From assembly GCF_025567345.1 (NCBI RefSeq), contig NZ_JAOQJS010000004.1:310001-374000 (forward strand): a DNA stretch of 64,000 nucleotides. The letters run 5' to 3'. Position 1 is the first letter of the stretch. The number at the start of each line of letters is the position of its first letter. The notes under the pieces were generated by a model. The model was not told the DNA's origin and did no database searches. It saw nothing but the letters and a program-made list of their open reading frames with translations. Source of the DNA: Coprococcus ammoniilyticus. GTDB taxonomy: Bacteria; Bacillota; Clostridia; Lachnospirales; Lachnospiraceae. This document shows positions 46,161 through 55,049 of this stretch, in pieces. The translations under genes and the position numbers were made by a program.

Positions 46161-46558
46161 ACCTCCTTCTTCTTATTTCTTTTCTTTTCGTCATTAATAG
46201 CCGTTTCAATTAAAGAATCGAGGTATGCATAAAAATCGCTATTTGCTGCATTCAGTGTTTGATATACGAAAGTTGGAAGTGCTTCAAGTATTTTTGTTTT
46301 TGCAAGTTCTTTGACTTCCTTCTTCTTTTCATCTGTCCAATCATCTGTCCCTTTAATATTTTCAACAACAGACTGATATACTGCTTTCACCATTTCAACT
46401 ACTATGTCGTATAGTTTTTTGGCGTGTCTATCTAATTTCTTAGCTTCAAGCCACTGTTTGACATATGTTGCAACATTTACAACAATTGGAAGTATAATCA
46501 TAGTCCATAAAGTCCTAAGAATCGTATTCCAATCTAAGCTACCCAATATATCTTTCAT
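46157..46558 (-). CDS. Phage holin (LLH-family-like)
   Basis: A 133-aa protein with one N-terminal TM region (LRTLWTMIILPIVVNVATYV), then 'KLDRHAKKLYDIVVEMVKAV' and a Lys-rich tail, as in phage holins of the LLH type. I use the ATG at 46558 (SD AAAGGAG). It stands immediately upstream of the endolysin gene. Confidence 0.8.
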   Translation of the reverse strand: MKDILGSLDWNTILRTLWTMIILPIVVNVATYVKQWLEAKKLDRHAKKLYDIVVEMVKAVYQSVVENIKGTDDWTDEKKKEVKELAKTKILEALPTFVYQTLNAANSDFYAYLDSLIETAINDEKKRNKKKEV

Positions 46559-46580
46559 AATTTTTTTCTCCTTTCCAAAC

Positions 46581-46603
46581 AAAAAAGAACGGGTTTACCG
46601 TTC
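46581..46603 (-). terminator. Intrinsic terminator between cysteine desulfurase and holin genes
   Basis: Minus-strand stem GAACGG/CCGTTC (46587-46592 with 46598-46603) followed by TTTTTTG. Confidence 0.8.
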
Positions 46604-46612
46604 TCGTCATAG

Positions 46613-47719
46613 TTACTTATTTAATTGTCTTAATATCTCAACACATCGTTTCAGATTACTACATAAATAATCCAATTCGTCCTTTGTCTCATATCCACTA
46701 AATGTCATACGAATACCACTATGTATTAGTTTTTCATCTAATCCAATTGCCGTAAGAGTAGAAGATGGAGTTAAGTCACCTGATGTACATGCAGAACCAG
46801 TTGATACCTGTATATCTGCTATGTCTAATAATATCATCAATGACTCACCCTCAATGCCTTCGAAACAGACATATAGATTGTGTGGTAAACGATCTTTAAT
46901 ATTCGTACCAATAATATGTGAGTCTGCTATATTATTAATAATGAAATCATAAACATAATCTCTACTATCAGATGTAACAGAAGAGTAGTTATAATTCTCA
47001 ACTGCTTTCCCCAGTGCAGCAATACCTATTACATTTTCAGTGCCACTAAATAATCCCTGCTCTTGTGAGCCATATATAAGCGGTTCTAATTCAATTGATG
47101 ATTTCTTATATAGAACACCAGTACCTTTTAATGCTCCAAGTTTATGTGCAGAGAATCCTAAACCATCAACATTCAGTCTCTTTACGTCAACGGGAATTTG
47201 ACTGATAGATCCTGTGCAATCAACATAAACAATAGCATTGTACAAGTGGCATATATTAATAACCTGTTGTACATCCTGAATTGTTCCTATCTCAGAATTG
47301 GCGTATTCTATAATAACAAGTTTTTTCATAGGGTTCATAGACAAACACTCTTTGAGATCTTGAAAATCAATTTTTCCTGTATGATCAACTCTAAGAGGAC
47401 ATTTATATTTGAGAGAATCTACACATTTTAATACTGATTTGTGAGATGTAGGAGAGTATAAAACCATACAATGATGTTTATTTGTATAACCTTTAATAAA
47501 TAACGTGTTATTGGCTGAACCGCCTGATGTAAATATAATATCTTTAGAATCTGCATTAATGAATTTTGCTACATTATTTCTTGCAGTAGTAATAATTTTC
47601 TTTGCCTCAACACCCGATTGGTACATTGACGATGGATTCTGATATGTATCCAAAAGAGATACTATATAATCTTTAACTTGTGGGGTTAGTGGGGTAGTGG
47701 CTGCGTAATCAAGATACAT
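46613..47719 (-). CDS. Cysteine desulfurase (NifS/IscS-like)
   Basis: The 368-aa PLP enzyme begins MYLDYAATTPLTPQVKDYIV, the family hallmark. The PLP-binding lysine is in 'FSAHKLGALKGTGVLY' and the sulfur-carrying catalytic Cys in 'VSTGSACTSGDLTPS'; the His of 'TSHKSVLK' replaces the usual 'EHHA' context. It converts cysteine to alanine and passes persulfide sulfur to Fe-S, tRNA or DNA-modification pathways. It lies in the phage late operon between tail and lysis genes with no partner such as IscU or Dnd proteins in view, so the sulfur acceptor is unknown. Confidence 0.9.
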   Translation of the reverse strand: MYLDYAATTPLTPQVKDYIVSLLDTYQNPSSMYQSGVEAKKIITTARNNVAKFINADSKDIIFTSGGSANNTLFIKGYTNKHHCMVLYSPTSHKSVLKCVDSLKYKCPLRVDHTGKIDFQDLKECLSMNPMKKLVIIEYANSEIGTIQDVQQVINICHLYNAIVYVDCTGSISQIPVDVKRLNVDGLGFSAHKLGALKGTGVLYKKSSIELEPLIYGSQEQGLFSGTENVIGIAALGKAVENYNYSSVTSDSRDYVYDFIINNIADSHIIGTNIKDRLPHNLYVCFEGIEGESLMILLDIADIQVSTGSACTSGDLTPSSTLTAIGLDEKLIHSGIRMTFSGYETKDELDYLCSNLKRCVEILRQLNK

Positions 47720-47727
47720 ACAACCAC

Positions 47728-47925
47728 CTACCCTTTATATTTTTCTGAAGCATACATTTCTGATAAAGCGTCCCAAAGTCGCTTTTCTTTTTTATATTTC
47801 CATACTGAAATATCATCATCATTTGTATAAACCCATGTATATCTAATCCCTTTAGATTTTAAAAACAAAACTTCATCTAAAAATGATGTAGCATATTCTT
47901 TGTCCCATTTATTTTTCTTTTCCAT
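47728..47925 (-). CDS. Small DUF5659-like protein
   Basis: About 65 aa, MEKKNKWDKEYATSFLDEVL ... RYTWVYTNDDDISVWKYKKE. Same small-fold pattern as the proteins at 39.3 and 52.6 kb. Start uncertain (ATG 47925, or TTG 47934; neither has a good SD). Function unknown. Confidence 0.5.
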   Translation of the reverse strand: MEKKNKWDKEYATSFLDEVLFLKSKGIRYTWVYTNDDDISVWKYKKEKRLWDALSEMYASEKYKG

Positions 47926-47942
47926 AATTTTCAACTAATCGT

Positions 47943-47996
47943 AAAAAAATGGGATACATTAAATCCACAAATTGTATAGTGGTAACGTATCCCATT
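47943..47996 (-). terminator. Strong intrinsic terminator inside the late operon
   Basis: Outer stem AATGGGATAC/GTATCCCATT with an inner CCAC/GTGG stem, followed on the minus strand by TTTTTTTACG. Confidence 0.88.
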
Positions 47997-47998
47997 CT

Positions 47999-48322
47999 CT
48001 ATCCAATCTGCTCACTTTCTTGTTTATTCTCTCTTTTAACTATTTTTCGTGATGTTTTATAATTTATCTGTTTAACATCTCTTTTATAATCTTTTACCTG
48101 TGCTGTATCAGAATTGTGATTTGCACCTGCTTTGTCAGTAATAGGTTCAGAATGATCTGATGGTGTTCTTTCAGCAAGGACTTTTGCTAAATACTTTTGT
48201 CCACACTCATATGAACAAGCTACCTTACGCCAATGGAACACCTTGTCATCTGTTTCACAATCAGAACACGGGGTATACATTTTTCCGCAAATTTTACACG
48301 GTTTTTGTACTTTATAACTCAT
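47999..48322 (-). CDS. Cys-rich zinc-binding phage protein
   Basis: The 107-aa protein has an N-terminal Cys4-type cluster (PCKICGKMYTPCSDC, then VACSYECGQKYLA) and a long basic, disordered C-terminus. Unrecognised family, probably nucleic-acid binding. It follows the major tail gene. Confidence 0.6.
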   Translation of the reverse strand: MSYKVQKPCKICGKMYTPCSDCETDDKVFHWRKVACSYECGQKYLAKVLAERTPSDHSEPITDKAGANHNSDTAQVKDYKRDVKQINYKTSRKIVKRENKQESEQIG

Positions 48323-48381
48323 ATTTCACCATCCTTTTTTATATCGAGAAGAGAGGAGTATAATACTCCCCTCAAAACGAT

Positions 48382-49155
48382 TTAGTATACGATGAAATCC
48401 CAAAGAGCTGTTGAACCAGAACATCCACCAGCCAAAGATTCAGCCTCGATAGCATGAACAGTTGGATCTCCACCCATTGATAACTCAAACTCACCATTAA
48501 AATCTGCTCGATTAATAATGAACTGACCGTGATATACATTGTCGCACACATCCTGACATGTTACATCAATATACATCTTCAGAACCTTGCTATAATGTTC
48601 TGAATCATTTGAAATCTTAGCGGCTGTAACTTCCTCATCATAGAATACTGCGATCTCAGTTCCGTCAGGAATATCACCAGCAAAAAATGTCAATTCCTTC
48701 TCGGAATATGCAAACTGACCAGTAGCATCTGCTGTAGCATTCTGCTCATAAGACTTTCCAAGTGAGCCTGATGGATTTTTTATGTATGCATATCCAATTT
48801 CTGCTCCTGTTGTTCCAACAGGTGTGCCTGTAAGTGTTGCTTTATTGCTCTTAACAACAACAATTTCTGGCTTTCTAACCTTGAACTTACCCTGTTCAAC
48901 CGTAGAACCTGTCTGTGCTGCCAAAGCACCTCCGACCAGTACACCATTTGTTGCAGATACTGTAACTCCCTTATTCTTTTTCAATGAACCAATCTTACGT
49001 CCACCTCTACCTGTAATATCAGATTTTTCCTGTGTATTGTTGATAGATCCTTCCTGAATTTCATCCATGATAAATTCAAGCTGATCAGCATTATTAAAAC
49101 ATGTAATCTGATCAATCTCAGTAATACTAAGCTTATTGATATCAATCTCTGCCAT
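48382..49155 (-). CDS. Major tail protein
   Basis: The 257-aa beta-rich protein starts MAEIDINKLSITEIDQITCF and has 'DITGRGGRKIGSLKKNKGVTVSATNGV', the 'tilted' N-terminal region, then 'KPEIVVVKSNKATLTGTPVG' and 'VFYDEEVTAAKISNDSEHYS'. The later part (VTCQDVCDNVYHGQFIINRA...) matches tail tube proteins of long-tailed clostridial phages. High Gly/Val/Thr and position after the connector genes fit. It polymerises around the tape measure to form the tail tube. Confidence 0.8.
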   Translation of the reverse strand: MAEIDINKLSITEIDQITCFNNADQLEFIMDEIQEGSINNTQEKSDITGRGGRKIGSLKKNKGVTVSATNGVLVGGALAAQTGSTVEQGKFKVRKPEIVVVKSNKATLTGTPVGTTGAEIGYAYIKNPSGSLGKSYEQNATADATGQFAYSEKELTFFAGDIPDGTEIAVFYDEEVTAAKISNDSEHYSKVLKMYIDVTCQDVCDNVYHGQFIINRADFNGEFELSMGGDPTVHAIEAESLAGGCSGSTALWDFIVY

Positions 49156-49179
49156 AAATATTTCCTCCTTAAAATAAAT

Positions 49180-49210
49180 ATAAAAATAAGACCTCTAATA
49201 TAGAGATCTT
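49180..49210 (-). terminator. Intrinsic terminator before the major tail gene
   Basis: Minus-strand stem AAGAtCTCT/AGAGgTCTT (49188-49196 with 49202-49210) followed by ATTTTTAT. Confidence 0.75.
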
Positions 49211-49215
49211 GTTTA

Positions 49216-49986
49216 CTAATTTTGAATCCATGATAGACTTGATTTATCTACCATTTTTGTAGGATCGACTGTTCCTGCATATACACCAATCATAGTGTTA
49301 TCAAATGTGATGCTTGTTCTAATTTGTTGTACACTTTGATTGAATTTATAAATAGACAAATCCATTACATCTTCATAGTTGTATTTAAATTCTGGTCGAT
49401 TTACCAATGCAATTACCATTTTTTCGAAGTATTTATTATATGGTTTATTGGCATTTCGCCGCAATTTTCTTTTTTCTTTTTTTAATAAATATGCTTTTGC
49501 CTCTGCATTTCCGGCTTTACAATGTACTTCTTCGATATTGTTTATTTTACGAATTGTTTTTGCTATATTGGCATATAGTAATTCATCAATGATATAGTCA
49601 TTACCTAACTCTGGGTTAAACAACACTGTTGTATTATTGAAATCATTAGGTATGATCGAATATCCTTGTGTTTTTAAGTCTCCAAACACTAAAGACAAAT
49701 CATTGGTCGAATTTAAGATAAACATTAAAGAAAAGAATTGATAATCAGATAATGTCTCATAGTCAATACCCATATCATCTAATTGTGCCATATACTGATA
49801 TGGTGTAGATGTTAACGCAGTGACTAAGCCTAAATAGAATTGTTCATGATCTAATATTTCACGAACTGTAGGTATGTTGATATAAAGATTTTCATTCAGA
49901 TAAATTCTGTTTGCGTTAAGCCAACTTTGCCCACTATCATAAAAAATCTTTTTTTCGGGTATTTGTTGAATTGAGTTATTTACCAT
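49216..49986 (-). CDS. Phage structural-module protein of unknown function
   Basis: A 256-aa protein, mixed helical, with 'RKLRRNANKPYNKYFEKMVI' and 'EDVMDLSIYKFNQSVQQIRT'. It sits between the tail-completion gene (11-base overlap) and the major tail gene. It could be an adaptor or a tail chaperone-type protein; I do not recognise it. Confidence 0.55.
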   Translation of the reverse strand: MVNNSIQQIPEKKIFYDSGQSWLNANRIYLNENLYINIPTVREILDHEQFYLGLVTALTSTPYQYMAQLDDMGIDYETLSDYQFFSLMFILNSTNDLSLVFGDLKTQGYSIIPNDFNNTTVLFNPELGNDYIIDELLYANIAKTIRKINNIEEVHCKAGNAEAKAYLLKKEKRKLRRNANKPYNKYFEKMVIALVNRPEFKYNYEDVMDLSIYKFNQSVQQIRTSITFDNTMIGVYAGTVDPTKMVDKSSLSWIQN

Positions 49987-50482
49987 ATCTCAACCCGTTA
50001 TTAAAATCTTTAACGATAAATTTTAATAATCTTCCTTTAAATTTATGCTGTGGAGAATATGGAGTGTTACTTACTAATTGTAAAGTACCACCAATTCCTA
50101 AAACATCATGTTCACTAAAAATATTATCTAATTCGCAAACAACCTTGTCATACCATAAATAATCAGTTCCATGTTCTGAGTATCTAATTACATCTTTGTG
50201 AGATAGTATAAAAAAATATACAGCTAAGTCCTTATATACATTGTTTCGTGGATCAATTGTTGCGCTGATTTCAAAATTAATATACCTTTTTGTTTCATCT
50301 ATTGTCTCTGGGACGAATTCATGTGGGTATACACAATGAAAAAGCATATCACTTTCTGGGTCATCTGAATTTTCCTTACCTAATAATTGAATCAACTTGG
50401 AGGAATCGATGATAGCATCACAAATTTTTCTCCGATATTCAATAATTTCATAACTTCTTGATTTGCCCAATAACATCACCAT
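49976..50482 (-). CDS. Tail terminator/completion protein (putative)
   Basis: The 168-aa protein has 'CDAIIDSSKLIQLLGKENSD' and 'YINFEISATID...YKDLAVYFFILSHKDVI', the alpha-beta pattern of tail terminator (gpU-like) proteins, and lies between the head-closure gene and the major tail gene as expected. Primary sequence similarity is weak. Confidence 0.55.
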   Translation of the reverse strand: MVMLLGKSRSYEIIEYRRKICDAIIDSSKLIQLLGKENSDDPESDMLFHCVYPHEFVPETIDETKRYINFEISATIDPRNNVYKDLAVYFFILSHKDVIRYSEHGTDYLWYDKVVCELDNIFSEHDVLGIGGTLQLVSNTPYSPQHKFKGRLLKFIVKDFNNGLRYGK

Positions 50483-50483
50483 C

Positions 50484-51518
50484 CTAATACTTTTCGATTA
50501 TCTGAATTGTTTTTTCAGCCAAAACACTACCATCCGAATTAACAACCTGTAAAATAAAAGACTCATTAATAAATGAGTCATCATTTGGTACTGTGATTTT
50601 TATTTTTGTTTCAGATTTTTGTATGCAATCTTGAGAGATATCCATTTGCATTTTGACGTTCCATTCCCAATCGGGATTATTGATTTGATTTCCATGTGCA
50701 TCTTTAAACTCAACACTCCATACTTTAGATCTTCCAATCCTAATTGAATCAGTTCCAGTAATTAAAATGATTGTTTCATCTACTGAATCGGTAGTAGAAG
50801 TCGTTGAAATATAATCACAGATACGCAATTCTTGGTTGTCTTTTTCATTATTTAATTCATCTTTATCCGCTATAAAGCTCAATATACTTCCATGAATATC
50901 ATCACCATAATCATATAGAACGTCATCACTTCGAGTCAGTTTAAAAACTTTTCTCGGATTTGTATTATGTTTGTCAATAAACACACGTTTTCCCTCTAAT
51001 TCAAGCACTTCCTCATCATATGTAATTTTGACTGTATAATTATTCGAGGTCAGGATAAGAACATTGTTACCTGTTTCACCGACATCATACTTGGATGCAG
51101 ACTGAATATTACACCAACGCTCAATAATATTCCCATTATTATTTTGCCAACGGAGCTTATAATGGCAAAGGCACATAGTCGCTTTTTCATATATACCTTG
51201 AGTACCTGGATATCCATCTATTAGCCAATATCTACCTTCGAACAGAACATACATTCCTGCCTTGACAGTTTTTGGAGTAAATAATCCTATACGTTCCATA
51301 GATTTTAACTGTGTATCCCCTGTATTGCCCTGTACAATGCAACGAACTTCTTTTGATTCAGACAAATCATGGTTATATACAATAACGGTCGTAGCTATAT
51401 TTGTTTCTAATACTTCAGAAAAAGCATCATCCTTATAATCCGTAAAACCTTCATTTTCATACCCACCAATACTATTTGGTTTGGTAGGAGAGGAGAGTAA
51501 ATACCATTCTTGTGCCAT
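50484..51518 (-). CDS. Head closure/stopper-like protein with C-terminal Ig-like domain
   Basis: The 344-aa protein has an N-terminal region like small head-closure proteins (VIVYNHDLSESKEVRCIVQG, MYVLFEGRYWLIDGYP, about residues 45-130) and a long extension ending in an Ig-like beta sandwich (DSIRIGRSKVWSVEFKDAHG ... INESFILQVVNSDGSVLAEK). It follows the connector gene. The extra domain may decorate the neck. Confidence 0.5.
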   Translation of the reverse strand: MAQEWYLLSSPTKPNSIGGYENEGFTDYKDDAFSEVLETNIATTVIVYNHDLSESKEVRCIVQGNTGDTQLKSMERIGLFTPKTVKAGMYVLFEGRYWLIDGYPGTQGIYEKATMCLCHYKLRWQNNNGNIIERWCNIQSASKYDVGETGNNVLILTSNNYTVKITYDEEVLELEGKRVFIDKHNTNPRKVFKLTRSDDVLYDYGDDIHGSILSFIADKDELNNEKDNQELRICDYISTTSTTDSVDETIILITGTDSIRIGRSKVWSVEFKDAHGNQINNPDWEWNVKMQMDISQDCIQKSETKIKITVPNDDSFINESFILQVVNSDGSVLAEKTIQIIEKY

Positions 51519-51527
51519 AATACCCCC

Positions 51528-51923
51528 TTAAATGAATGCTGTTGGTTTCTGATTTTCGATAAGATCTCTACAGTTTTCTGCAACATAATCAAGATGAGAC
51601 TTTTCAGATGTTTTTGTTCCATTACTTCCATCAATCGATAAGTCCTTCCCAACAATACTAACTCTTTTATTAACCTTTGATACTTGCCTTTCTTGATACA
51701 ACTCTTTCATAAATGCAGCTAAAGTAGATATTACTACATCATCTAAAACGCAATCAAATTGTTCTAATGTGTTATCAAAGAGTAACGGATCTAGTTCTAA
51801 TGAATATCGACTAATAGCTTTTCTTAACCAAATAAGCTCAAGATCAAACGGAATTACCTGTTTATCGGCAAAAGAAGATTCAAAAAAATCAATTACATCT
51901 TGTGCCGTTGTCATCTTTTCCAT
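51528..51923 (-). CDS. Head-tail connector protein (putative)
   Basis: A 131-aa helical protein: 'IDFFESSFADKQVIPFDLEL', then 'WLRKAISRYS' and 'FMKELYQERQVSKVNKRVSI'. The size, fold and position directly after the capsid genes fit a gp6-type DNA-packaging/connector protein. Confidence 0.6.
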   Translation of the reverse strand: MEKMTTAQDVIDFFESSFADKQVIPFDLELIWLRKAISRYSLELDPLLFDNTLEQFDCVLDDVVISTLAAFMKELYQERQVSKVNKRVSIVGKDLSIDGSNGTKTSEKSHLDYVAENCRDLIENQKPTAFI

Positions 51924-51940
51924 GCTATCACCTCATTGAT

Positions 51941-52543
51941 TTATGGATTAATACCAGTATATTTAACGCAAAAATCTACCTTTTTGTAATCATTGATACC
52001 TAATTCCTTGATACATTCAATTAAATATGCTTTTTCAGCTCTAATCACAACATTATTCATAATTGCCTGTTCAAAGTCGTCCTGTTTTTTATCGAACATC
52101 TTTTTAACTGAATTCTTGGTTAAGAATGCCTGCTTTTTATTTTCATTCGGAATATCAAAACTTAATTCAGATCTTGTAAAATCATCTTCAATATACCATG
52201 TAGCATGAGAGCCAAGAGAATCAATACCATTTAATAATGTATTACCATTTTGTGCCTGTGCAATAATTTCTTCACGAGAGAGTAACACAGTGCCCTTTGG
52301 AGGAATACTAATATCTCCATTGGTCGTGTGCCTTGGAGCACCAGTAGTCCACGGAGCAATACTTCGTACAGTGACTTTTTTATCAAGACGAGTATCTTCA
52401 TCTGTAATTGGTTTCTCTATGATTTTTTCCACAACCCTTTCCACAGTTTTAACAGGCGTTTCGTCTATTGAAGTATCATTCTCAACTGAAACATTGTCTG
52501 TAGATTTTGTGCTATTATCTGTATCCTTCTTTTTATATGTCAT
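51941..52543 (-). CDS. Head-associated phage protein of unknown function
   Basis: The 200-aa protein has a disordered Asp/Thr/Ser N-terminus of about 55 residues and then a compact domain starting 'TVRSIAPWTTGAPRHTTNGD' with 'PPKGTVLLSREEIIAQAQNG'. It is found next to the capsid gene in the expected neck/head-decoration region. Unrecognised. Confidence 0.5.
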   Translation of the reverse strand: MTYKKKDTDNSTKSTDNVSVENDTSIDETPVKTVERVVEKIIEKPITDEDTRLDKKVTVRSIAPWTTGAPRHTTNGDISIPPKGTVLLSREEIIAQAQNGNTLLNGIDSLGSHATWYIEDDFTRSELSFDIPNENKKQAFLTKNSVKKMFDKKQDDFEQAIMNNVVIRAEKAYLIECIKELGINDYKKVDFCVKYTGINP

Positions 52544-52578
52544 AATTTTCTCCTTATCAACTATAAAATTTTTTTCAA

Positions 52579-52758
52579 CTAATATCTGTATTTAATCTCA
52601 TTATATAAAGCTATAATCTTATCCAACCGTTCAGATTTTGTAAATATATAATATTTAACTTTTGTTGTTGGATGAATTCCGATATCTATGTAAGGCACAT
52701 CAAATGCTCTAATAAAATGAGATAGTTTTTTTGAATAACAATAAAAATTATTGTTCAT
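52579..52758 (-). CDS. Small DUF5659-like protein
   Basis: A 59-aa protein, MNNNFYCYSKKLSHFIRAFD ... KVKYYIFTKSERLDKII. I choose the ATG at 52758 because GGAGAG precedes it by 7 bases; an upstream ATG overlaps the SD. One of three similar small proteins in this prophage. Confidence 0.6.
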   Translation of the reverse strand: MNNNFYCYSKKLSHFIRAFDVPYIDIGIHPTTKVKYYIFTKSERLDKIIALYNEIKYRY

Positions 52759-52775
52759 AGTTCTCTCCATATAAC

Positions 52776-52809
52776 TAAAAATATAGAGGTGGTATTAAAC
52801 CACCCCTAT
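52776..52809 (-). terminator. Intrinsic terminator after the major capsid gene
   Basis: Minus-strand stem ATAGgGGTGGT/ACCACCtCTAT (52783-52809) followed by ATTTTTAG. Confidence 0.85.
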
Positions 52810-52816
52810 GTATCCA

Positions 52817-53917
52817 TTAGACTGTTAATGAATCAAGATTCTTATCATGAATAAGTCCAATTTCGTATTCTCTATTTGGAGCTACGAGAGCACCAACGGA
52901 GAGATCAAAACGAGACATAATCTGACCTGTAGTTACATCTGTACCTGTAAAGGATGTAAGACCACCACGAGTAACTGTGTAAATAGGAGACTGACCACCA
53001 GCAGGAATAACATATCCAAGACCAGCAGGTAATATTGTTTCAAAATTATCTCCGTCTTTGTTAATAGTAGTAAGGTCATACGGATTTGGAAGCTCTGAAA
53101 GAACTGATCCATTATACATTCCCATAAGTCCTGTATCATGAATTTCATCCATTACCTTCTGTGAAATGCCATTAACGGTTGGGGTTGTTCCAGTATATCC
53201 TGCAAATGCATTAAACTGTGAAATAAACGCATAATCACCTGTAATGGTTGGCTTTCCAAATCGTCTAACATTTGTAATGACCTTATCTACATTTGTCTTT
53301 GTAAGACCTGCATCCTCTGCAAAATATTTAACGCCCTTTGCATTCTTAATGGCATTATAGATTGTTTCAACAACATACTTAGTAGCCTTGTTTCTAATCT
53401 GAACTCTTACCTGATCCTGAAGTTCATTTTCATCAGTCATATCTCCAACAGCAGCCTTTCTATAGTCAACTGCATAACCACCAGAAATATTAACTGTAGC
53501 GATAGGAACTCTCTTCTTTCTGATAACTGGGAATGTTACATCCTGTCCAGCAGCCTGAATCTTTGGATCGATATTAGCGAATTCTGGAATTTCAACCTCG
53601 CAAGAATCATTAAATCCAATAGCTTTGTAATTACCATAAATAGAAAGTAACTTGATTTCTTTCATCAGAACAGGCTCCATTGCGAAACGTCTAATCTCAT
53701 TAAGTTCAGACATAGCACCCAAATCTCCATTTGAAGCCTTGGCATTAAGTTCCATAATATATTTAGCAGCGACATCTGCTTTCTTTCCATAAGGAGCTAA
53801 ATCTTTACCCTGTGCCATAGCAGAAAAGATCTCTACAACAGGAGAGTTAGCTTTTACCTTACCACTAACAAAATTAGCGTCTTTTCTTTCATTATTTAAT
53901 TCAAATGTATAAGACAT
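52817..53917 (-). CDS. Major capsid protein (HK97 fold)
   Basis: The 366-aa protein begins MSYTFELNNERKDANFVSGK. It has the HK97-type pattern: a helical N-arm (to about 90), a P-domain with 'FPVIRKKRVPIATVNISGGY' and the spine helix 'DQVRVQIRNKATKYVVETIY', an A-domain with 'GYVIPAGGQSPIYTVTRGGL', and a C-terminal 'REYEIGLIHDKNLDSL'. It follows the protease-scaffold and a small decoration-like gene, the classical order. SD AAGGAGG. The most abundant late product is expected from here. Confidence 0.85.
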   Translation of the reverse strand: MSYTFELNNERKDANFVSGKVKANSPVVEIFSAMAQGKDLAPYGKKADVAAKYIMELNAKASNGDLGAMSELNEIRRFAMEPVLMKEIKLLSIYGNYKAIGFNDSCEVEIPEFANIDPKIQAAGQDVTFPVIRKKRVPIATVNISGGYAVDYRKAAVGDMTDENELQDQVRVQIRNKATKYVVETIYNAIKNAKGVKYFAEDAGLTKTNVDKVITNVRRFGKPTITGDYAFISQFNAFAGYTGTTPTVNGISQKVMDEIHDTGLMGMYNGSVLSELPNPYDLTTINKDGDNFETILPAGLGYVIPAGGQSPIYTVTRGGLTSFTGTDVTTGQIMSRFDLSVGALVAPNREYEIGLIHDKNLDSLTV

Positions 53918-53943
53918 ATATAAATCCTCCTTAAAATTTTTAA

Positions 53944-54369
53944 TTAGGCTGTTGCACCATTAACTAAAACAACAACACCCTGCTTATTACCAATCACGCT
54001 CTTAACTTCCAGGTTAAGTTCTGTGGATACTGCACTATTAACCTCAAGCGCACCGTCTTTTGTTGCTGTAAGTTTGTCTCCAACAGCTACAGTCTCTGGG
54101 AGAGGATAGTCATAAATTTCTAATTCCTTACCTGCAAGTTTTGTGAGATCAAGAACTCTAACATGCTCACCCTTTGCGATAGGATACTTAGGAAGACCTG
54201 AATTGTTTCCTTCCTCTGCCTGCATAATAACTTTAGTACCATCTTCAGCACTTGAAAAAGAACCAGAACTAACTGTTCCAAAAGAACCATTAAATGTATC
54301 TGCACCAGCTACAGCATTCTCAAATGCGTACTTGTGCTCAATCTGATCAAAATTTCTAAATTTAATCAT
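53944..54369 (-). CDS. Capsid decoration-like protein (putative)
   Basis: The 141-aa beta-rich protein MIKFRNFDQIEHKYAFENAV ... has 'LEIYDYPLPETVAVGDKLTA' and 'VSTELNLEVKSVIGNKQGVV'. I start at 54369 where AAGGAGGAA precedes, not at the longer ORF start. A small beta protein between scaffold and capsid genes is usually a head decoration or stabilising protein; no direct homology seen. Confidence 0.55.
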   Translation of the reverse strand: MIKFRNFDQIEHKYAFENAVAGADTFNGSFGTVSSGSFSSAEDGTKVIMQAEEGNNSGLPKYPIAKGEHVRVLDLTKLAGKELEIYDYPLPETVAVGDKLTATKDGALEVNSAVSTELNLEVKSVIGNKQGVVVLVNGATA

Positions 54370-54389
54370 AGTTTTTAATTCCTCCTTAA

Positions 54390-54423
54390 AATAAAAATAG
54401 CTCAGACACACAAATTGCCTGAG
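54390..54423 (-). terminator. Intrinsic terminator inside the head module
   Basis: Minus-strand stem CTCAG...CTGAG with inner CA/TG pairs (54401-54423), followed by TATTTTTATTTT. Confidence 0.75.
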
Positions 54424-54458
54424 ATTAATGGTTGATTATTCATAATATAAAAAATTCT

Positions 54459-55049
54459 TTAAAAAATATTTGTATCTTCATCATCTATATGAGACTCAGA
54501 ACAAACCTCTGAAAAAATATCTTCAACAGAACCATCGTGAATTGAATTCTGTTCAGCAATCTTTGCATCAGACTCAGCCTTCTTCTGAGATTCAACAATA
54601 TTCATGCAAATCTTTGATTTAATAGAATTAATTTCAGATGTGACATTTTCTAAATCTTCCTTCTTTGTAGCTGCGTTGATTTCGGAAGTGAGCTTATCAA
54701 TATCTTCCTTTGCTATATCCTTCTCATCTTCGTTGAATTCCCCTAGAGTAGTGTCTAACTCTCTAAGTTTCTCAGCTACTTTTGCTTTTGCAAGCTCCTG
54801 TTCAAGAATTTCTCTTTCAGCCCAATATGTTTCATAGTCTTTCTTTAACTGATCGAGAGTAGCCTGAATCTGTTCAACAGAAGCATTAAGTTCTGAAATC
54901 TTAACATCCTTTTCAGCAAGTTCAGAATTCTTTGCTTCAATAGTGCTGTTTAATTCTGCAATCTGTGATTCATAAGCCTGTGACTTATCATTTAATTCAG
55001 AAATTGTAGAATGAATAGCAGTCTTCATGTCTTCAATTGTAAATTCCAT
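54459..55049 (-). CDS. Nested scaffold protein from an internal in-frame start
   Basis: Within the protease-scaffold ORF, codon 213 is ATG (55049; MEFTIEDMKTAIHSTI...). It is preceded by AAGGAGGA, the strongest possible SD core, ending 11 bases before it. Initiation here would yield a 196-aa coiled-coil scaffold without the protease, as in lambda C/Nu3. The SD could be partly forced by the Lys-Glu-Asp codons, but its match is complete. Confidence 0.6.
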   Translation of the reverse strand: MEFTIEDMKTAIHSTISELNDKSQAYESQIAELNSTIEAKNSELAEKDVKISELNASVEQIQATLDQLKKDYETYWAEREILEQELAKAKVAEKLRELDTTLGEFNEDEKDIAKEDIDKLTSEINAATKKEDLENVTSEINSIKSKICMNIVESQKKAESDAKIAEQNSIHDGSVEDIFSEVCSESHIDDEDTNIF

